Shown here piece after piece: positions 30,208 through 39,018 of a stretch of DNA of 64,000 bases. The stretch is from contig JAAGZO010000825.1 in the NCBI GenBank assembly GCA_024206195.1, positions 30,752-94,751 on the forward strand, read 5' to 3'. The notes below the pieces were generated by a model. That model saw only the letters and a program-made list of their open reading frames with translations, was not told where the DNA came from and did not search any database. The translations under genes and the position numbers were made by a program. The stretch comes from a bacterium (GTDB lineage: Archaea > Nanoarchaeota > Nanoarchaeia > Woesearchaeales > UBA10216). Each line of letters starts with the position of its first letter. Position 1 is the stretch's first letter.

Positions 30208-31179
30208 ATGGATGAATTATCCAAATTTACCGATTACTACACCACAGCAGGTTCCCTCGATAGTGGAGACTCCACAGTCGATAGAATCTTCGCTGAAGCA
30301 ATGATAATTGCACAGCCTGTGGCACCTCTCGAAGAGAAGGGAGTAATCGAGATAAAAGATACTGGAGCCAATACAGACAAAGTTGTCTTTACTGTGATTC
30401 CGGAGTCAACATTCACATGGAGAACAGTTGACGCAAGAGGAAGCGAAGTAGTTACAGCAGGAAGTTTACAACAGATTTCTGCACCAACCTTCACTGAAGT
30501 AACACCAACCACAAAGTCGGCTACAATCTTTATCTTCGACAACATCAATCTGGTAAACCCAGTTGATTTCAAGAAGATTGCAGAGATTGCAGGTAATCAG
30601 ATTAAGCAAAAGAAGATTACTGACGGTCTGACTGAATTGACTACTGCTGGCAATTACACTGCAAGCACATCAATTAGGAATGGTAATGGCTTCACTACAT
30701 TCGGAGCTGTCGCATCTGACGACACTCTCGTACCAAATGACTTGGTATCAGCAAAGAATGACTTGAAAGGTCAGACTTCGCCGATAGTGCCTGATGTATG
30801 TATTGCACATACTAAGCAGCTAAATCAGCTTGAGAACAGTGCTGATTTCTCACCAGGTCAGTCTTCAAACTCTAACTTCAAGAAAGCGAAGTTCGATGCT
30901 GATGGACACCTTGCATGGTTCGATGGAATGGAAATGATTGAGGCATTGGAAGCAGAGATGGCACAGAAGACATCTGGAAGTTTCAATTCTCAGAATGGAC
31001 ATTTCGCAATCATCGGTAAGAGAGACCTGATGTTAGGAAGAGGAGAAAACAACAGAAAGAACACTGTTGAAGACTTCAGAAATCCTGAACAACATGGTGT
31101 GCGAAGAACGCTGAATGTAAACTTTGACTATGTAATCAAGTTTCCTGATGGAATCAGGTTAATTGCTTGTGTAGACTGA
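30208..31179 (+). CDS. Major capsid protein, HK97-like (323 aa)
   Basis: Follows protease and scaffold in the canonical order. Contains an N-terminal arm, a P-domain/E-loop-like stretch VIPESTFTWRTVDARGSEVV, spine-helix-like region DFKKIAEIAGNQIKQKK and a closing VNFDYVIKFPDGIRLIACVD. The length (323) suits this family. ATG 30208 has GGGTG 10 nt upstream. No ORF for a separate decoration protein is evident nearby. Confidence 0.8.
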   Translation: MDELSKFTDYYTTAGSLDSGDSTVDRIFAEAMIIAQPVAPLEEKGVIEIKDTGANTDKVVFTVIPESTFTWRTVDARGSEVVTAGSLQQISAPTFTEVTPTTKSATIFIFDNINLVNPVDFKKIAEIAGNQIKQKKITDGLTELTTAGNYTASTSIRNGNGFTTFGAVASDDTLVPNDLVSAKNDLKGQTSPIVPDVCIAHTKQLNQLENSADFSPGQSSNSNFKKAKFDADGHLAWFDGMEMIEALEAEMAQKTSGSFNSQNGHFAIIGKRDLMLGRGENNRKNTVEDFRNPEQHGVRRTLNVNFDYVIKFPDGIRLIACVD

Positions 31180-31182
31180 GTC

Positions 31183-31212
31183 TAAATTTATTTTTTATTT
31201 TTTTTTATTTTC
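31183..31212 (+). terminator. T-rich terminator after the capsid gene
   Basis: A run of T broken by single A residues immediately follows the capsid stop, with no hairpin, as is usual for archaeal transcription termination. Confidence 0.6.
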
Positions 31213-31244
31213 ACAATCATAATAATCATAAGCGGGGTATAACA

Positions 31245-31685
31245 ATGAAAGGTGTATTAATTCGAATCAAAGACGGCCATCAAATGGATGGTCAAGGAGA
31301 GAAATTAGGTACTGCACATGATGGTTCAAACCACACATTTTGGAGAAGTGCAGGACACCAAGAAGTTCCTGTTGACTTAGCTATAAAACTTGAAAGAGAG
31401 AGACCACAAAGATTTGAGATGGTTGACAGAATATATGCAGCTGAATTACTCGGTGAAGCACCACCCCCAGAAGCTACACCTGCTCCAGTTGCACCAGTAT
31501 CTCCTGGCGTACACGACCCAGGCGACATGACTGTTGCAAAGCTCAATGACATGACCAAAGATGAGATAAATGATTGGTGTGCTAAAAGGGATTACGATGC
31601 TAACCCTGGAAGGCAGAATAAAACTCCAATGATTAAGTCATTGCTAATCCAGATTGAGAAGAGACATGGGATTAAACTTCCTTAG
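31245..31685 (+). CDS. Head-tail region protein (146 aa)
   Basis: The N-terminal domain MKGVLIRIKDGHQMDGQGEK is followed by a Pro/Ala linker (EAPPPEATPAPVAPVSP) and a C-terminal helical domain LNDMTKDEINDWCAKRD ... LIQIEKRHGIKLP resembling a small LEM/SAP- or Rho-N-like module. ATG chosen at 31245 with CGGGG upstream. Located where capsid-binding accessories occur; role not established. Confidence 0.6.
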   Translation: MKGVLIRIKDGHQMDGQGEKLGTAHDGSNHTFWRSAGHQEVPVDLAIKLERERPQRFEMVDRIYAAELLGEAPPPEATPAPVAPVSPGVHDPGDMTVAKLNDMTKDEINDWCAKRDYDANPGRQNKTPMIKSLLIQIEKRHGIKLP

Positions 31686-31693
31686 AGGTAAAA

Positions 31694-32320
31694 ATGACAA
31701 GAACCGCACTATCAACAGTGGCAGAAGTAATCCAGACCTGCAGATATGATAATGTAAGTGAAGCTGGCGGTTCTGATATTGTCCAGGAAGCAATCGATTG
31801 GGCTGATGAAACAGTATATGAAGATTATGACAATCCACTGAATAGGTCAACATTTGTACTTGATAGCACAGAGACAAAGTATGAATACAGGAATGACAAC
31901 AAGAAAGTTTATCGGATTGACCAAGTATATATAGTGGACAGCAACAATAATCGTATTGCATACACTGAAGGAACAGCATCCGAAGCGAATAAAGAGTTCA
32001 CTTGGGATTCTGAGTTCAATACAATAACATTCCATGCAGACACTATCTCTAATTACAATGGGAATAGGGTCCTTGTTAATTATACTTTGCAGTCAATCAA
32101 AATCCTTGCACGGACTAAGGCTGCATTATTTGTCATAGAACAAGCAAATACTACAAATGCTGAAGGTGGAACTCCAGCAATACTATCTCGTTTACGAGAC
32201 AGGGCAAAGAGCATGGAAGCTTCGCTTGCCCCATGTGCCGCAATCGGTAGCACAAACGAGATAAATTATGATGAGACTTATGGGGTATATATTCCTCAAA
32301 AAAGGTTTCACACATACTAA
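31694..32320 (+). CDS. Head-tail connector-like protein (208 aa)
   Basis: Following the capsid and preceding the tail genes, with helical N-terminus (AEVIQTCRYDNVSEAGG), a beta-rich middle (YEYRNDNKKVYRIDQVYIVD) and a helical C-terminus. This is the layout of gp6-type adaptor proteins that cap the portal. Family assigned by gene order more than sequence. Confidence 0.6.
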   Translation: MTRTALSTVAEVIQTCRYDNVSEAGGSDIVQEAIDWADETVYEDYDNPLNRSTFVLDSTETKYEYRNDNKKVYRIDQVYIVDSNNNRIAYTEGTASEANKEFTWDSEFNTITFHADTISNYNGNRVLVNYTLQSIKILARTKAALFVIEQANTTNAEGGTPAILSRLRDRAKSMEASLAPCAAIGSTNEINYDETYGVYIPQKRFHTY

Positions 32321-32388
32321 TCACAAGACTTTAGGTTGCGTACCTGAAGCAGTACATGCATCTGCGTGATGCGGTTGGTGAAAAGAAC

Positions 32389-32880
32389 ATGGTAGACCCA
32401 ATAACACCTAAGACAACAATAGAAATACAAGAGTTCTTTGCAGATTGGATTAATGATACAAACAATATTACCGACCCTTATTTCACTGCTTCTGGTAAAG
32501 TAAGAACTGATTTCGCTTATGCTGGAGATTTTAAGATGATGTCAAATACTCCAACCATACAAGTTGATTGTGGAGACCAGGATAATAAGAGAATAAGCAT
32601 GAACAAGAATGCTTCTTTGAATCAAAGAGAACATCAGTTGATGATATTTTATTCAAATAGACGAGCAAAAGGCACATTCAATAGTTTAGTTAATGAAGCT
32701 CAATGCAGAGGATTCCTTGAATACTTGCGGGATGCAATACAAGATAATATGTCTGACTTCGGAGAAGTCTGCCACATGATTACATTCGGCACAATCCCTA
32801 AACCAATTTGGGATGAGAAAAGGGGTTTTTTTACATCGGTGCTACCAGTGACAGTATATACATATAGGAGGGCAAGCTGA
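32389..32880 (+). CDS. Tail completion/neck protein (163 aa)
   Basis: ATG 32389 follows GGTGAAAAGAAC; a longer frame begins at 32356 without an SD. Mixed alpha/beta, containing HQLMIFYSNRRAKGTF and LEYLRDAIQDNMSDFGE. Position between connector and gp10-like protein suggests a tail terminator or neck component. The start overlaps the following gene at its end by 1 nt. Confidence 0.55.
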   Translation: MVDPITPKTTIEIQEFFADWINDTNNITDPYFTASGKVRTDFAYAGDFKMMSNTPTIQVDCGDQDNKRISMNKNASLNQREHQLMIFYSNRRAKGTFNSLVNEAQCRGFLEYLRDAIQDNMSDFGEVCHMITFGTIPKPIWDEKRGFFTSVLPVTVYTYRRAS

Positions 32881-33326
32881 TGTCATATAAAACAGTCACT
32901 TCATTTGCAGAATTGGATGCCACCATTAGAAAGATGTCACTCCAATTAATTGCCGCAGTAGATGTTAGCATGTTAAGAATAGCCCTTATTGGTGACAAAA
33001 CAGCAAAACAAGTTGCTGAACAAAAGAAATGGAGAGGAACATTAATCTCTATGATTAATCTAACAAGAAAAACAGGCAAAGTTGTTGTTACTTCAACTGC
33101 CCCATACAGTGAGGAGATAGAAGAAGGACTAACAAATGCGGAGTTCAGAACTTATGCAGAGAACCCTTCATTGAGAACCTGGGTCATGGAACATTGGGAT
33201 TGGGTGCCTGCAAAAGGTATTCTTGTTCATACTAAAGGAATACACTTTATGAAAAAAGGCTGGATTGCAGCTACAGCCCAAAGTAATAGGATTATAGGAG
33301 AAGAAATATCTAAAATTCATGTATAA
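32880..33326 (+). CDS. HK97 gp10-like head-tail joining protein (148 aa)
   Basis: MSYKTVTSFAELDATIRKMS ... KKWRGTLISMINLTRKTGKVVVTST then APYSEEIEEGL and WDWVPAKG. The APYSxxxExG phrase is the hallmark of HK97 gp10/tail-completion proteins. Start overlaps the previous stop (TGATG). Confidence 0.75.
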   Translation: MSYKTVTSFAELDATIRKMSLQLIAAVDVSMLRIALIGDKTAKQVAEQKKWRGTLISMINLTRKTGKVVVTSTAPYSEEIEEGLTNAEFRTYAENPSLRTWVMEHWDWVPAKGILVHTKGIHFMKKGWIAATAQSNRIIGEEISKIHV

Positions 33327-33340
33327 AGGAGGAAGCCAAG

Positions 33341-33685
33341 ATGAAAACTAAAATCAAGAACATCGCAAATCGACCCTTGCCAGTTCCAGGAACAAAGAGA
33401 AAGATTGGCCCTGGAGAAATCACGCAAGTTGAGATGAGTGATGAATTGAGAAGAAAAATCAAGAACAGGTTTTTTGAAGACCTTGGCGATGGAAGAACCT
33501 CGCCAACAAAAAAAGAAAGCCCTAAGACTGAACCTGAAAGGTTCGATAAAGAGAAAGCAAAAGATATTGGTCTTCTAAAGGAAGAACCAAAAGAAGAGAA
33601 GAAGGAAGAGAAGAAATCCTTTTCCAGAGAATCGTATAAGAAGAAATCTTATGGCGATGATGATAAAAAATTAAACGAGGATTGA
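33341..33685 (+). CDS. Small beta-domain protein with charged tail (114 aa)
   Basis: N-terminal TKRKIGPGEITQVEMSDELRR looks like a short beta domain, followed by a highly charged Lys/Glu tail. SD AAGGAGG 9 nt before the ATG. Positioned just before the tail tube gene. Unassigned. Confidence 0.6.
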   Translation: MKTKIKNIANRPLPVPGTKRKIGPGEITQVEMSDELRRKIKNRFFEDLGDGRTSPTKKESPKTEPERFDKEKAKDIGLLKEEPKEEKKEEKKSFSRESYKKKSYGDDDKKLNED

Positions 33686-33689
33686 TAAT

Positions 33690-34496
33690 ATGGTACAAGC
33701 AGGCGAGACAAAAGTATTCCTGATGGAGAATGCGTCTACGCAGATATTCAATCATGTTGAGAAGGAAATCAGTGCTACCACTGTTGACGGTGCAGAAACA
33801 GACTTTGAGGTATTAGTTGCCCCTGTTTCCGTTACAGGAATTGTTGCAGGTTCTCCACAACCTCAGTATGTTGATGCGGATGATGACTACTTCAGAAAGG
33901 ATGTGTTAGTGTTCTATAGGAAAGATGGTCTTGACACTGTAGTTGATACAGGAGCCAATGCAATCACTATAAGTGGCACTACAATAACATTCGCTGCGGC
34001 ACCTACCACATCTGAAGCTGATAGTGTTGTTGTGAGCAGTTCTCACACACCATCTAACAGAACAGATGAGATTGTCAACTTAACTCCTGCAGGCGGAGCA
34101 AGACCTGTTGAGTTCGTGACAGTCCAGGGCGGTGACAAGGTTAGGATTGAGAAAGTACAGGAACAGAAAACCATTGCTTTCGAAGTCTTGAGTGTAGACG
34201 GCGGATTCGTTCACTTTGTGAATGGTGGCGAAGTTGAAGAGACTATCGCAGGTGCAACATCTGGTTCAGACATCCTGAAAGGGACAGTAGGAGCTCAGAC
34301 AAGAACACCAAGAACCATTGTCACAACAGTAACAGACCCAGAGACAAGCAATTCAAGGATTGAATGTTTCTTCAATGTTGTAGGTGTATCTGACGAAGGT
34401 GCAGCTCCATCTGACGGTTACTGGAGTGAAACTTGTGGATTCGAATGTGCTCCACAGGACTACTGCAGGCTGACAAGGCTAGTAGGACAGGGTTAG
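33690..34496 (+). CDS. Major tail tube protein (268 aa)
   Basis: Beta-sandwich-rich sequence with Gly/Thr/Val-rich blocks (EVLVAPVSVTGIVAG, AITISGTTITFAAAP, RIEKVQEQKTIAFEVL) in the position of the tail tube, right before the chaperones and tape measure. The C-terminus has a Cys-containing segment (CGFECAPQDYC). It is followed by a T-rich terminator. Siphovirus-like morphology is inferred. Confidence 0.7.
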   Translation: MVQAGETKVFLMENASTQIFNHVEKEISATTVDGAETDFEVLVAPVSVTGIVAGSPQPQYVDADDDYFRKDVLVFYRKDGLDTVVDTGANAITISGTTITFAAAPTTSEADSVVVSSSHTPSNRTDEIVNLTPAGGARPVEFVTVQGGDKVRIEKVQEQKTIAFEVLSVDGGFVHFVNGGEVEETIAGATSGSDILKGTVGAQTRTPRTIVTTVTDPETSNSRIECFFNVVGVSDEGAAPSDGYWSETCGFECAPQDYCRLTRLVGQG

Positions 34497-34500
34497 ATAA

Positions 34501-34520
34501 ATTATTTTTTTATTTTTATT
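34501..34520 (+). terminator. T-rich terminator after the tail tube gene
   Basis: ATTATTTTTTTATTTTTATT directly after the stop codon, again without a hairpin. Confidence 0.55.
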
Positions 34521-34575
34521 ATTCATATAAACAAGAAAGCCAAAGGGATTTTCCCTAATAACAGGAGGATAAAAA

Positions 34576-34932
34576 ATGGAAGCTAAACAAGAATTTAGGA
34601 AAGCCGATGAAAAGTTTGATAAGATAGATAAATCTAACATAGAATGCGTCAAGAAGATATTTATGAAGATATCAGATGTTGATGCTGATGACGCAAAGTG
34701 GTTCAAGGGTTTCTGTGACAAGTACATGGATGGAAAGCAATTTCTGGGCATGAAGGTCATAAGACAAGTCATGGAGAAGTTCGACCCATTGATGGAGAAC
34801 TTTCTGAAACAAATGAACAATATTGATGACAGGGTAACTGCTCTTGAAGTTGCATTGAAGATGGCAGATGAGAAACCAAAGGTGCAAATACCTGTTGGAC
34901 AAGGCAGTGCAAAGAAAGGGGTGTCACAATGA
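34576..34932 (+). CDS. Helical protein before the tail chaperone (118 aa)
   Basis: MEAKQEFRKADEKFDKIDKS, helical with YMDGKQFLGMKVIRQVMEKF and a charged tail. AGGAGG 8 nt upstream. Its stop overlaps the next start by 4 nt. Perhaps a tail-assembly factor. Confidence 0.6.
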   Translation: MEAKQEFRKADEKFDKIDKSNIECVKKIFMKISDVDADDAKWFKGFCDKYMDGKQFLGMKVIRQVMEKFDPLMENFLKQMNNIDDRVTALEVALKMADEKPKVQIPVGQGSAKKGVSQ

Positions 34933-35717
34933 CTGAAACGCCACCAAAAGAAGAAGTAAAAGGCGATATGGGTTTTGATAAAACCCCTGACATACCAAAT
35001 AGGGATGCGTCTAAAGCTGACTTCATAACTAAAGAAGAGACCATGTTCAAGGTTGATGCTAACGGAGTTGCAATGCCTGAGAAAGTCCCCATATTATTGT
35101 ATGACCGGCAACTTGATGATGAACTTCTTGAAGAAGGGGTAGCTTTAATGGCTATTCTCAAGAACCAAAAAGCTGTTGCTAAGATAATGGTCCAAGTGAA
35201 GAACAATCAAAATGTCAAGATTGCAGAATTTGAAAAGAAGATTGAGAAAGAACCTGATGAACTAGCAAGAGCAACTATCACTAAGCAATTAGAGATGTTC
35301 AAGACTCAACAACATAACGAAGAGATGCAATTCAGGATAAATAACGAAGTCATTGAAGAAGGCATCAAGGAAAGTAGAGAGATGCTCCGTGAACTCAATA
35401 AGAAGAAAGATGCTCAGATTGTTGAGAAATCCATCGAAGTCATCCCATGCACAGTGATAGAAGCTTATCAGGCATTTGAGAAAGGGAATACAATCGAAGG
35501 TGAAAAGACAGATGATTGGCTCTCTGATGTGATAAGCAAGAAGTGTGCGAATCCAAAGTATAGTATTGACGAAGCGAAATTGTTGAAGACAGACTTCAAA
35601 GTTGCAATCAAACAAGCTCTTATGAAAGCGAGTAATTATAAACTTCAGAGTTATAGAGAAGTTATGACTCGGTTGAAGCTTGAAGAAGAGAAGCCACTGA
35701 CAGTAAAAAAAGAATAG
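34929..35717 (+). CDS. Tail-assembly chaperone, unshifted form (262 aa)
   Basis: Helical protein ending ...KKE at a TAG. It occupies the position of lambda gpG, between the tail tube and the tape measure. It contains a coiled coil (NVKIAEFEKKIEKEPDELAR and REMLRELNKKKD). The 3' end carries a run of seven A followed by G exactly in the slippery register (A AAA AAA G). In the -1 frame, an open reading of 57 more codons continues to 2 nt before the tape measure start. Confidence 0.7.
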   Translation: MTETPPKEEVKGDMGFDKTPDIPNRDASKADFITKEETMFKVDANGVAMPEKVPILLYDRQLDDELLEEGVALMAILKNQKAVAKIMVQVKNNQNVKIAEFEKKIEKEPDELARATITKQLEMFKTQQHNEEMQFRINNEVIEEGIKESREMLRELNKKKDAQIVEKSIEVIPCTVIEAYQAFEKGNTIEGEKTDDWLSDVISKKCANPKYSIDEAKLLKTDFKVAIKQALMKASNYKLQSYREVMTRLKLEEEKPLTVKKE

Positions 35718-35884
35718 CTGAACGGAGAAAAGAGGAATCCCGCCGTATCGGCATATTATCTTTCATGGGAGTTCCGCCAGACAAACAAGGAATGTTGTAC
35801 TGGTGGCAGATTCATCACATTATGAGGGAATACTATGAACAACAGAAATTCATGGCACAATGTGCTGGAGCAAAACTGAAGTAA
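34929..35884 (+). CDS. Tail-assembly chaperone, -1 frameshift fusion (GT-like)
   Basis: A slip at 35705-35711 would extend the 260-odd residues of the unshifted protein by 57 codons (RIAERRKEESRRIGILSFMG ... AQCAGAKLK) to the TAA at 35882-35884. This mirrors lambda G/GT, where a small fraction of ribosomes shift and the fusion recruits the tape measure. The extension has no start codon with an SD of its own, contains WW and Tyr residues, and ends 1 nt before the tape measure ATG. GCCG-TAT-CGGC, a short hairpin ~30 nt downstream of the slip, could stimulate it. Confidence 0.7.
35705..35712 (+). other. Candidate -1 ribosomal slippery site AAAAAAAG
   Basis: Zero-frame codons are GTA AAA AAA GAA TAG; the seven A then G allow re-pairing of two Lys tRNAs one base back. 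See the two chaperone entries. Confidence 0.65.
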
Positions 35885-35885
35885 A

Positions 35886-38606
35886 ATGGCAACATCAACC
35901 AACACAGTTGAACTGATAATTAAGTCTAGTTCTAAAGGTTTTGCTACAGGCATGAATAAGAATACTGCTGCTATGGCTGGGGCAGAGAAGCGGTCTAAAT
36001 CTTTATTGGCAAGCATGACAAAGATGAGGTGGACCATTGTTAACATTGCAATGGCTGCCGCTGTTGCTTATGGTGCATTCAAGTTGTTCGCACAACCGGC
36101 AATCGAATTGCAGACAGAGATGGCTAATGTAAGAAAGACAACTGGTCTGACAAGAGAAGAGATTGGTGGATTAAAAAAGGAGCTTCTTTCTTTATCAACC
36201 ACTATGCCAATTACTGCAGTAGATTTGGCTAAGATAGCGGCTGTTGCTGGTCAGTTGGGAATAAAAGGGTCAGATAATATTAGGCAATTCACAACGGCAA
36301 TAGGGGCACTATCCATTGCAACAGGCATGAGTGCAGAAGAAGCTGCAAAGAATATGGCAAAGATTGCCAATGCTTACAAATTACCAATTTCTTCTGTCAA
36401 TGAACTTGCAGGTGCAATAAACGAATTGGAGAATACAACTGCTGCATCTGCAGAAGAGATAATCGGTGCTTTGACAAGAGTAGGTGCGGCTGCATCAACA
36501 TTGGGGGTTTCTTTCCAAGCAAGTCTTGCAGGGGTCGCAACAGCAATCGCTTCAGGAATGAGGCCACAAAGAGCCGGTACAAGGATGAGGGCTCTTTTTA
36601 CAGCAATGTCACAAGATGTTGAGAAATTCGCAACAATAGCTAAGATGAATGTGTCAGACTTCAGCCGATTGATGGAGACAGACATGGATGCTGCTTTGAT
36701 GAAGGCAGTCCATGGTCTTGCAAACATAAATAACTCCACACTAAAGATGGCAACAGGATATGATGCGGCTGGAAGAGTGGGTGGATTCATGTTCCTGACA
36801 TTATCAAACAATGCTGAGGAACTCGAAAAGAATCTAAAAGCAGTCAATGAGCAATTAGAACTTGGAACTTCTCATTTGACAGAAATGGGCATCCAGACAG
36901 AAACAGCAAGCGGTCAATGGAAAATACTTACCAATTATATGAAAGAAGCAACTTCGGATGCAGATGGAATGTTTACTGAAATGCTCAGGGATATCAATGA
37001 GATAATACATGGCTTCGGTTTAATGAAAACTGGGGCAGATGTAATCGCTGTAATGAGATTCGGTCCAACTGGATTAATTCTAGATGACATAAAAGATGCA
37101 ACAGCAGAATTTGAAAAGCTTGCAAGGGCTGCTGGAGTCTCCGAAGAAAGAATCAAAAAAGAAACCGATATAGTATTTGACAAAGCATCAGCGAAAGATA
37201 GACTCGATGCAATGAACGACCTTATAACTGCTGTTAAGGAGCATACACTTGTCCAAGCAGAAGAGACAAAAGAGGTTGATTTAACATCTCTTGGTTGGGA
37301 CGAAGCAGCAATAGCCCTGAAAAAATTTATGATTCTACGAGCAGCAGTTGATGATAAGCAGGGCAAAGGTATTGAGACCCTAAATGCAGATAGGTTGGCT
37401 CTTGAGGCGTTCTTGGCAACCATCGAAGAACAATTCAGCCTAATGCCAAAATTAACAGGCGATATGGAAGCATATTACCAATCACAAGTCAAAGTTGGTG
37501 AAGCAACCATGGATAATTCTTACAGGGTTGGAAAATATAGAGACCAGATAAAAGAGTTACAGAGGGAACTCAACAAAGCGAAGTGTGAATTAGATAGGGT
37601 AAGGGAAGCAATGCAGAGAGTTGAGGAAAGAATCGCCTCTATCTCAAGAAGAAGGTTCAACATAAGAGGAATTTCTGAAACAGACATTGGATATCTTGTG
37701 CAACAGCAAGAAAGAGAACTATTGAAGGCAAGATTTGCTGCTTTAGGTCTTGGTTCTGCAGAAGAGTTCCTAAGAAATGCAACTCTATTCTCATCTGATG
37801 CAATAATTGAGCAGACTGAAGCAATACAGAACTTATCTGATGCCGCTGCAGACGGTGAAGCAAGGTTCAAAGCATGGCAAACAACATTATCTGAGACAAT
37901 AAAAGACCTACTTATACATTCTACTGACCTAGAGAAGGATGTTACTGATGTCGTCAAGAAGGCACAAAGAGAATTACTGGCAATATCATACTTTGACCAA
38001 GGTGGAGCTAGTGGACAAGACAGTTTCTCCACAATGGAAGAGCATATCAATGCATTGAGGATGGCTCAGGACATATTCTTCGGTGAAGAGCAGGATAAAC
38101 TGCAAAATTCTCTTGATATGCACCAAGATAGGACAGAAGGTATGAATAAAAGTGCGAATCAGGCCATAAAGTTAATCGATAGACAAAGAAAGGTTATGCA
38201 AAGACTCAAAAAAGAAGAGGCTGATTGGGAAGATGAAGCATATAAGAGAATGAAAGCTATCGATAAGCTAAAACAGAAGATTGAAGCATTGACTTTGGCA
38301 CAATTAAGGTACAATAATGCATTGAAGCAGAGTGGTAGAGATGACCATGGCAGTAGCGGTATGTGGACAAGCAGAGAACCACGACCAACATATGCCAAAC
38401 CAGGTGATTACAAGATTGTGGATAGTCCAGGGTACAAACAACCCGCCGCACAGATAGCCGACCCAAGCACATATAGTATAGTTGACTCTCCTCAGAAAAT
38501 TGATTTGAATAAAGCTGCTGGAATAAACATAAACATCAATGGATATACTCAAAGCCCAGAACAACTGGCAACCCAGATAGCAAGACAGATTCAATCATTA
38601 GCATAG
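35886..38606 (+). CDS. Tail tape measure protein (906 aa)
   Basis: Sets tail length and is injected or shed at infection. Residues ~70-280 match the phage tape-measure core (PAIELQTEMANVRKTTGL, LVTI-like amphipathic helices, GMSAEEAAKNMAKIANAYKLP), and residues 45-60 hold a hydrophobic segment (IVNIAMAAAVAYGAF). The rest is long coiled coil (e.g. 550-590). Its length of 906 residues would predict a tail of roughly 130 nm by the usual ~1.5 angstrom per residue rule. Starts 1 nt after the frameshift extension. Confidence 0.9.
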   Translation: MATSTNTVELIIKSSSKGFATGMNKNTAAMAGAEKRSKSLLASMTKMRWTIVNIAMAAAVAYGAFKLFAQPAIELQTEMANVRKTTGLTREEIGGLKKELLSLSTTMPITAVDLAKIAAVAGQLGIKGSDNIRQFTTAIGALSIATGMSAEEAAKNMAKIANAYKLPISSVNELAGAINELENTTAASAEEIIGALTRVGAAASTLGVSFQASLAGVATAIASGMRPQRAGTRMRALFTAMSQDVEKFATIAKMNVSDFSRLMETDMDAALMKAVHGLANINNSTLKMATGYDAAGRVGGFMFLTLSNNAEELEKNLKAVNEQLELGTSHLTEMGIQTETASGQWKILTNYMKEATSDADGMFTEMLRDINEIIHGFGLMKTGADVIAVMRFGPTGLILDDIKDATAEFEKLARAAGVSEERIKKETDIVFDKASAKDRLDAMNDLITAVKEHTLVQAEETKEVDLTSLGWDEAAIALKKFMILRAAVDDKQGKGIETLNADRLALEAFLATIEEQFSLMPKLTGDMEAYYQSQVKVGEATMDNSYRVGKYRDQIKELQRELNKAKCELDRVREAMQRVEERIASISRRRFNIRGISETDIGYLVQQQERELLKARFAALGLGSAEEFLRNATLFSSDAIIEQTEAIQNLSDAAADGEARFKAWQTTLSETIKDLLIHSTDLEKDVTDVVKKAQRELLAISYFDQGGASGQDSFSTMEEHINALRMAQDIFFGEEQDKLQNSLDMHQDRTEGMNKSANQAIKLIDRQRKVMQRLKKEEADWEDEAYKRMKAIDKLKQKIEALTLAQLRYNNALKQSGRDDHGSSGMWTSREPRPTYAKPGDYKIVDSPGYKQPAAQIADPSTYSIVDSPQKIDLNKAAGINININGYTQSPEQLATQIARQIQSLA

Positions 38607-38616
38607 GTGAAACAAT

Positions 38617-39018
38617 ATGGCACAATATAACAATGGAATCGCATCATTTGGTGGTGTATACTTCAATATAGGCACAATCAATGCAAGTGAACAGCCATCA
38701 ACATTGAAAACTACACTTGGAAAGCTACTTATCGAGAAACAAATCCCATTAAGGGACACAAAAGACACCAAATTGAGTGTTTCAGGCATAATAACCGGAC
38801 TTTCTAGGACATCTGGGCAAACGATTGCCGCCGCAATAGAAGTCGACAGATTGGCTTTAATAGCCTTAGATGATGGTGCTGCACATGCATATGATGATGG
38901 AAAGCACACAGGTATGAACTTTGCTATCATAACTGGTTCACTAAGATGGCCTGATGATGCATCAAGAAGTCCAGGTCAACCAAATAAGTTCACTATGGAA
39001 ATTATAGAATGGCAGTAA
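38617..39018 (+). CDS. Tail protein after the tape measure (133 aa)
   Basis: MAQYNNGIASFGGVYFNIGT ... KLSVSGIITGLSR ... NKFTMEIIEWQ, beta-rich. It resembles small distal-tail or baseplate components by position. SD GGTGA 8 nt upstream. It overlaps the giant gene by 10 nt. Confidence 0.6.
   Translation: MAQYNNGIASFGGVYFNIGTINASEQPSTLKTTLGKLLIEKQIPLRDTKDTKLSVSGIITGLSRTSGQTIAAAIEVDRLALIALDDGAAHAYDDGKHTGMNFAIITGSLRWPDDASRSPGQPNKFTMEIIEWQ

Noticed and set aside
31167..31244. N-terminal extension of the 146-aa protein (MCRLSLNLFFIFFYF...)
   Set aside because: It translates the T-rich terminator region after the capsid gene; the ATG at 31245 with CGGGG upstream is the sensible start.
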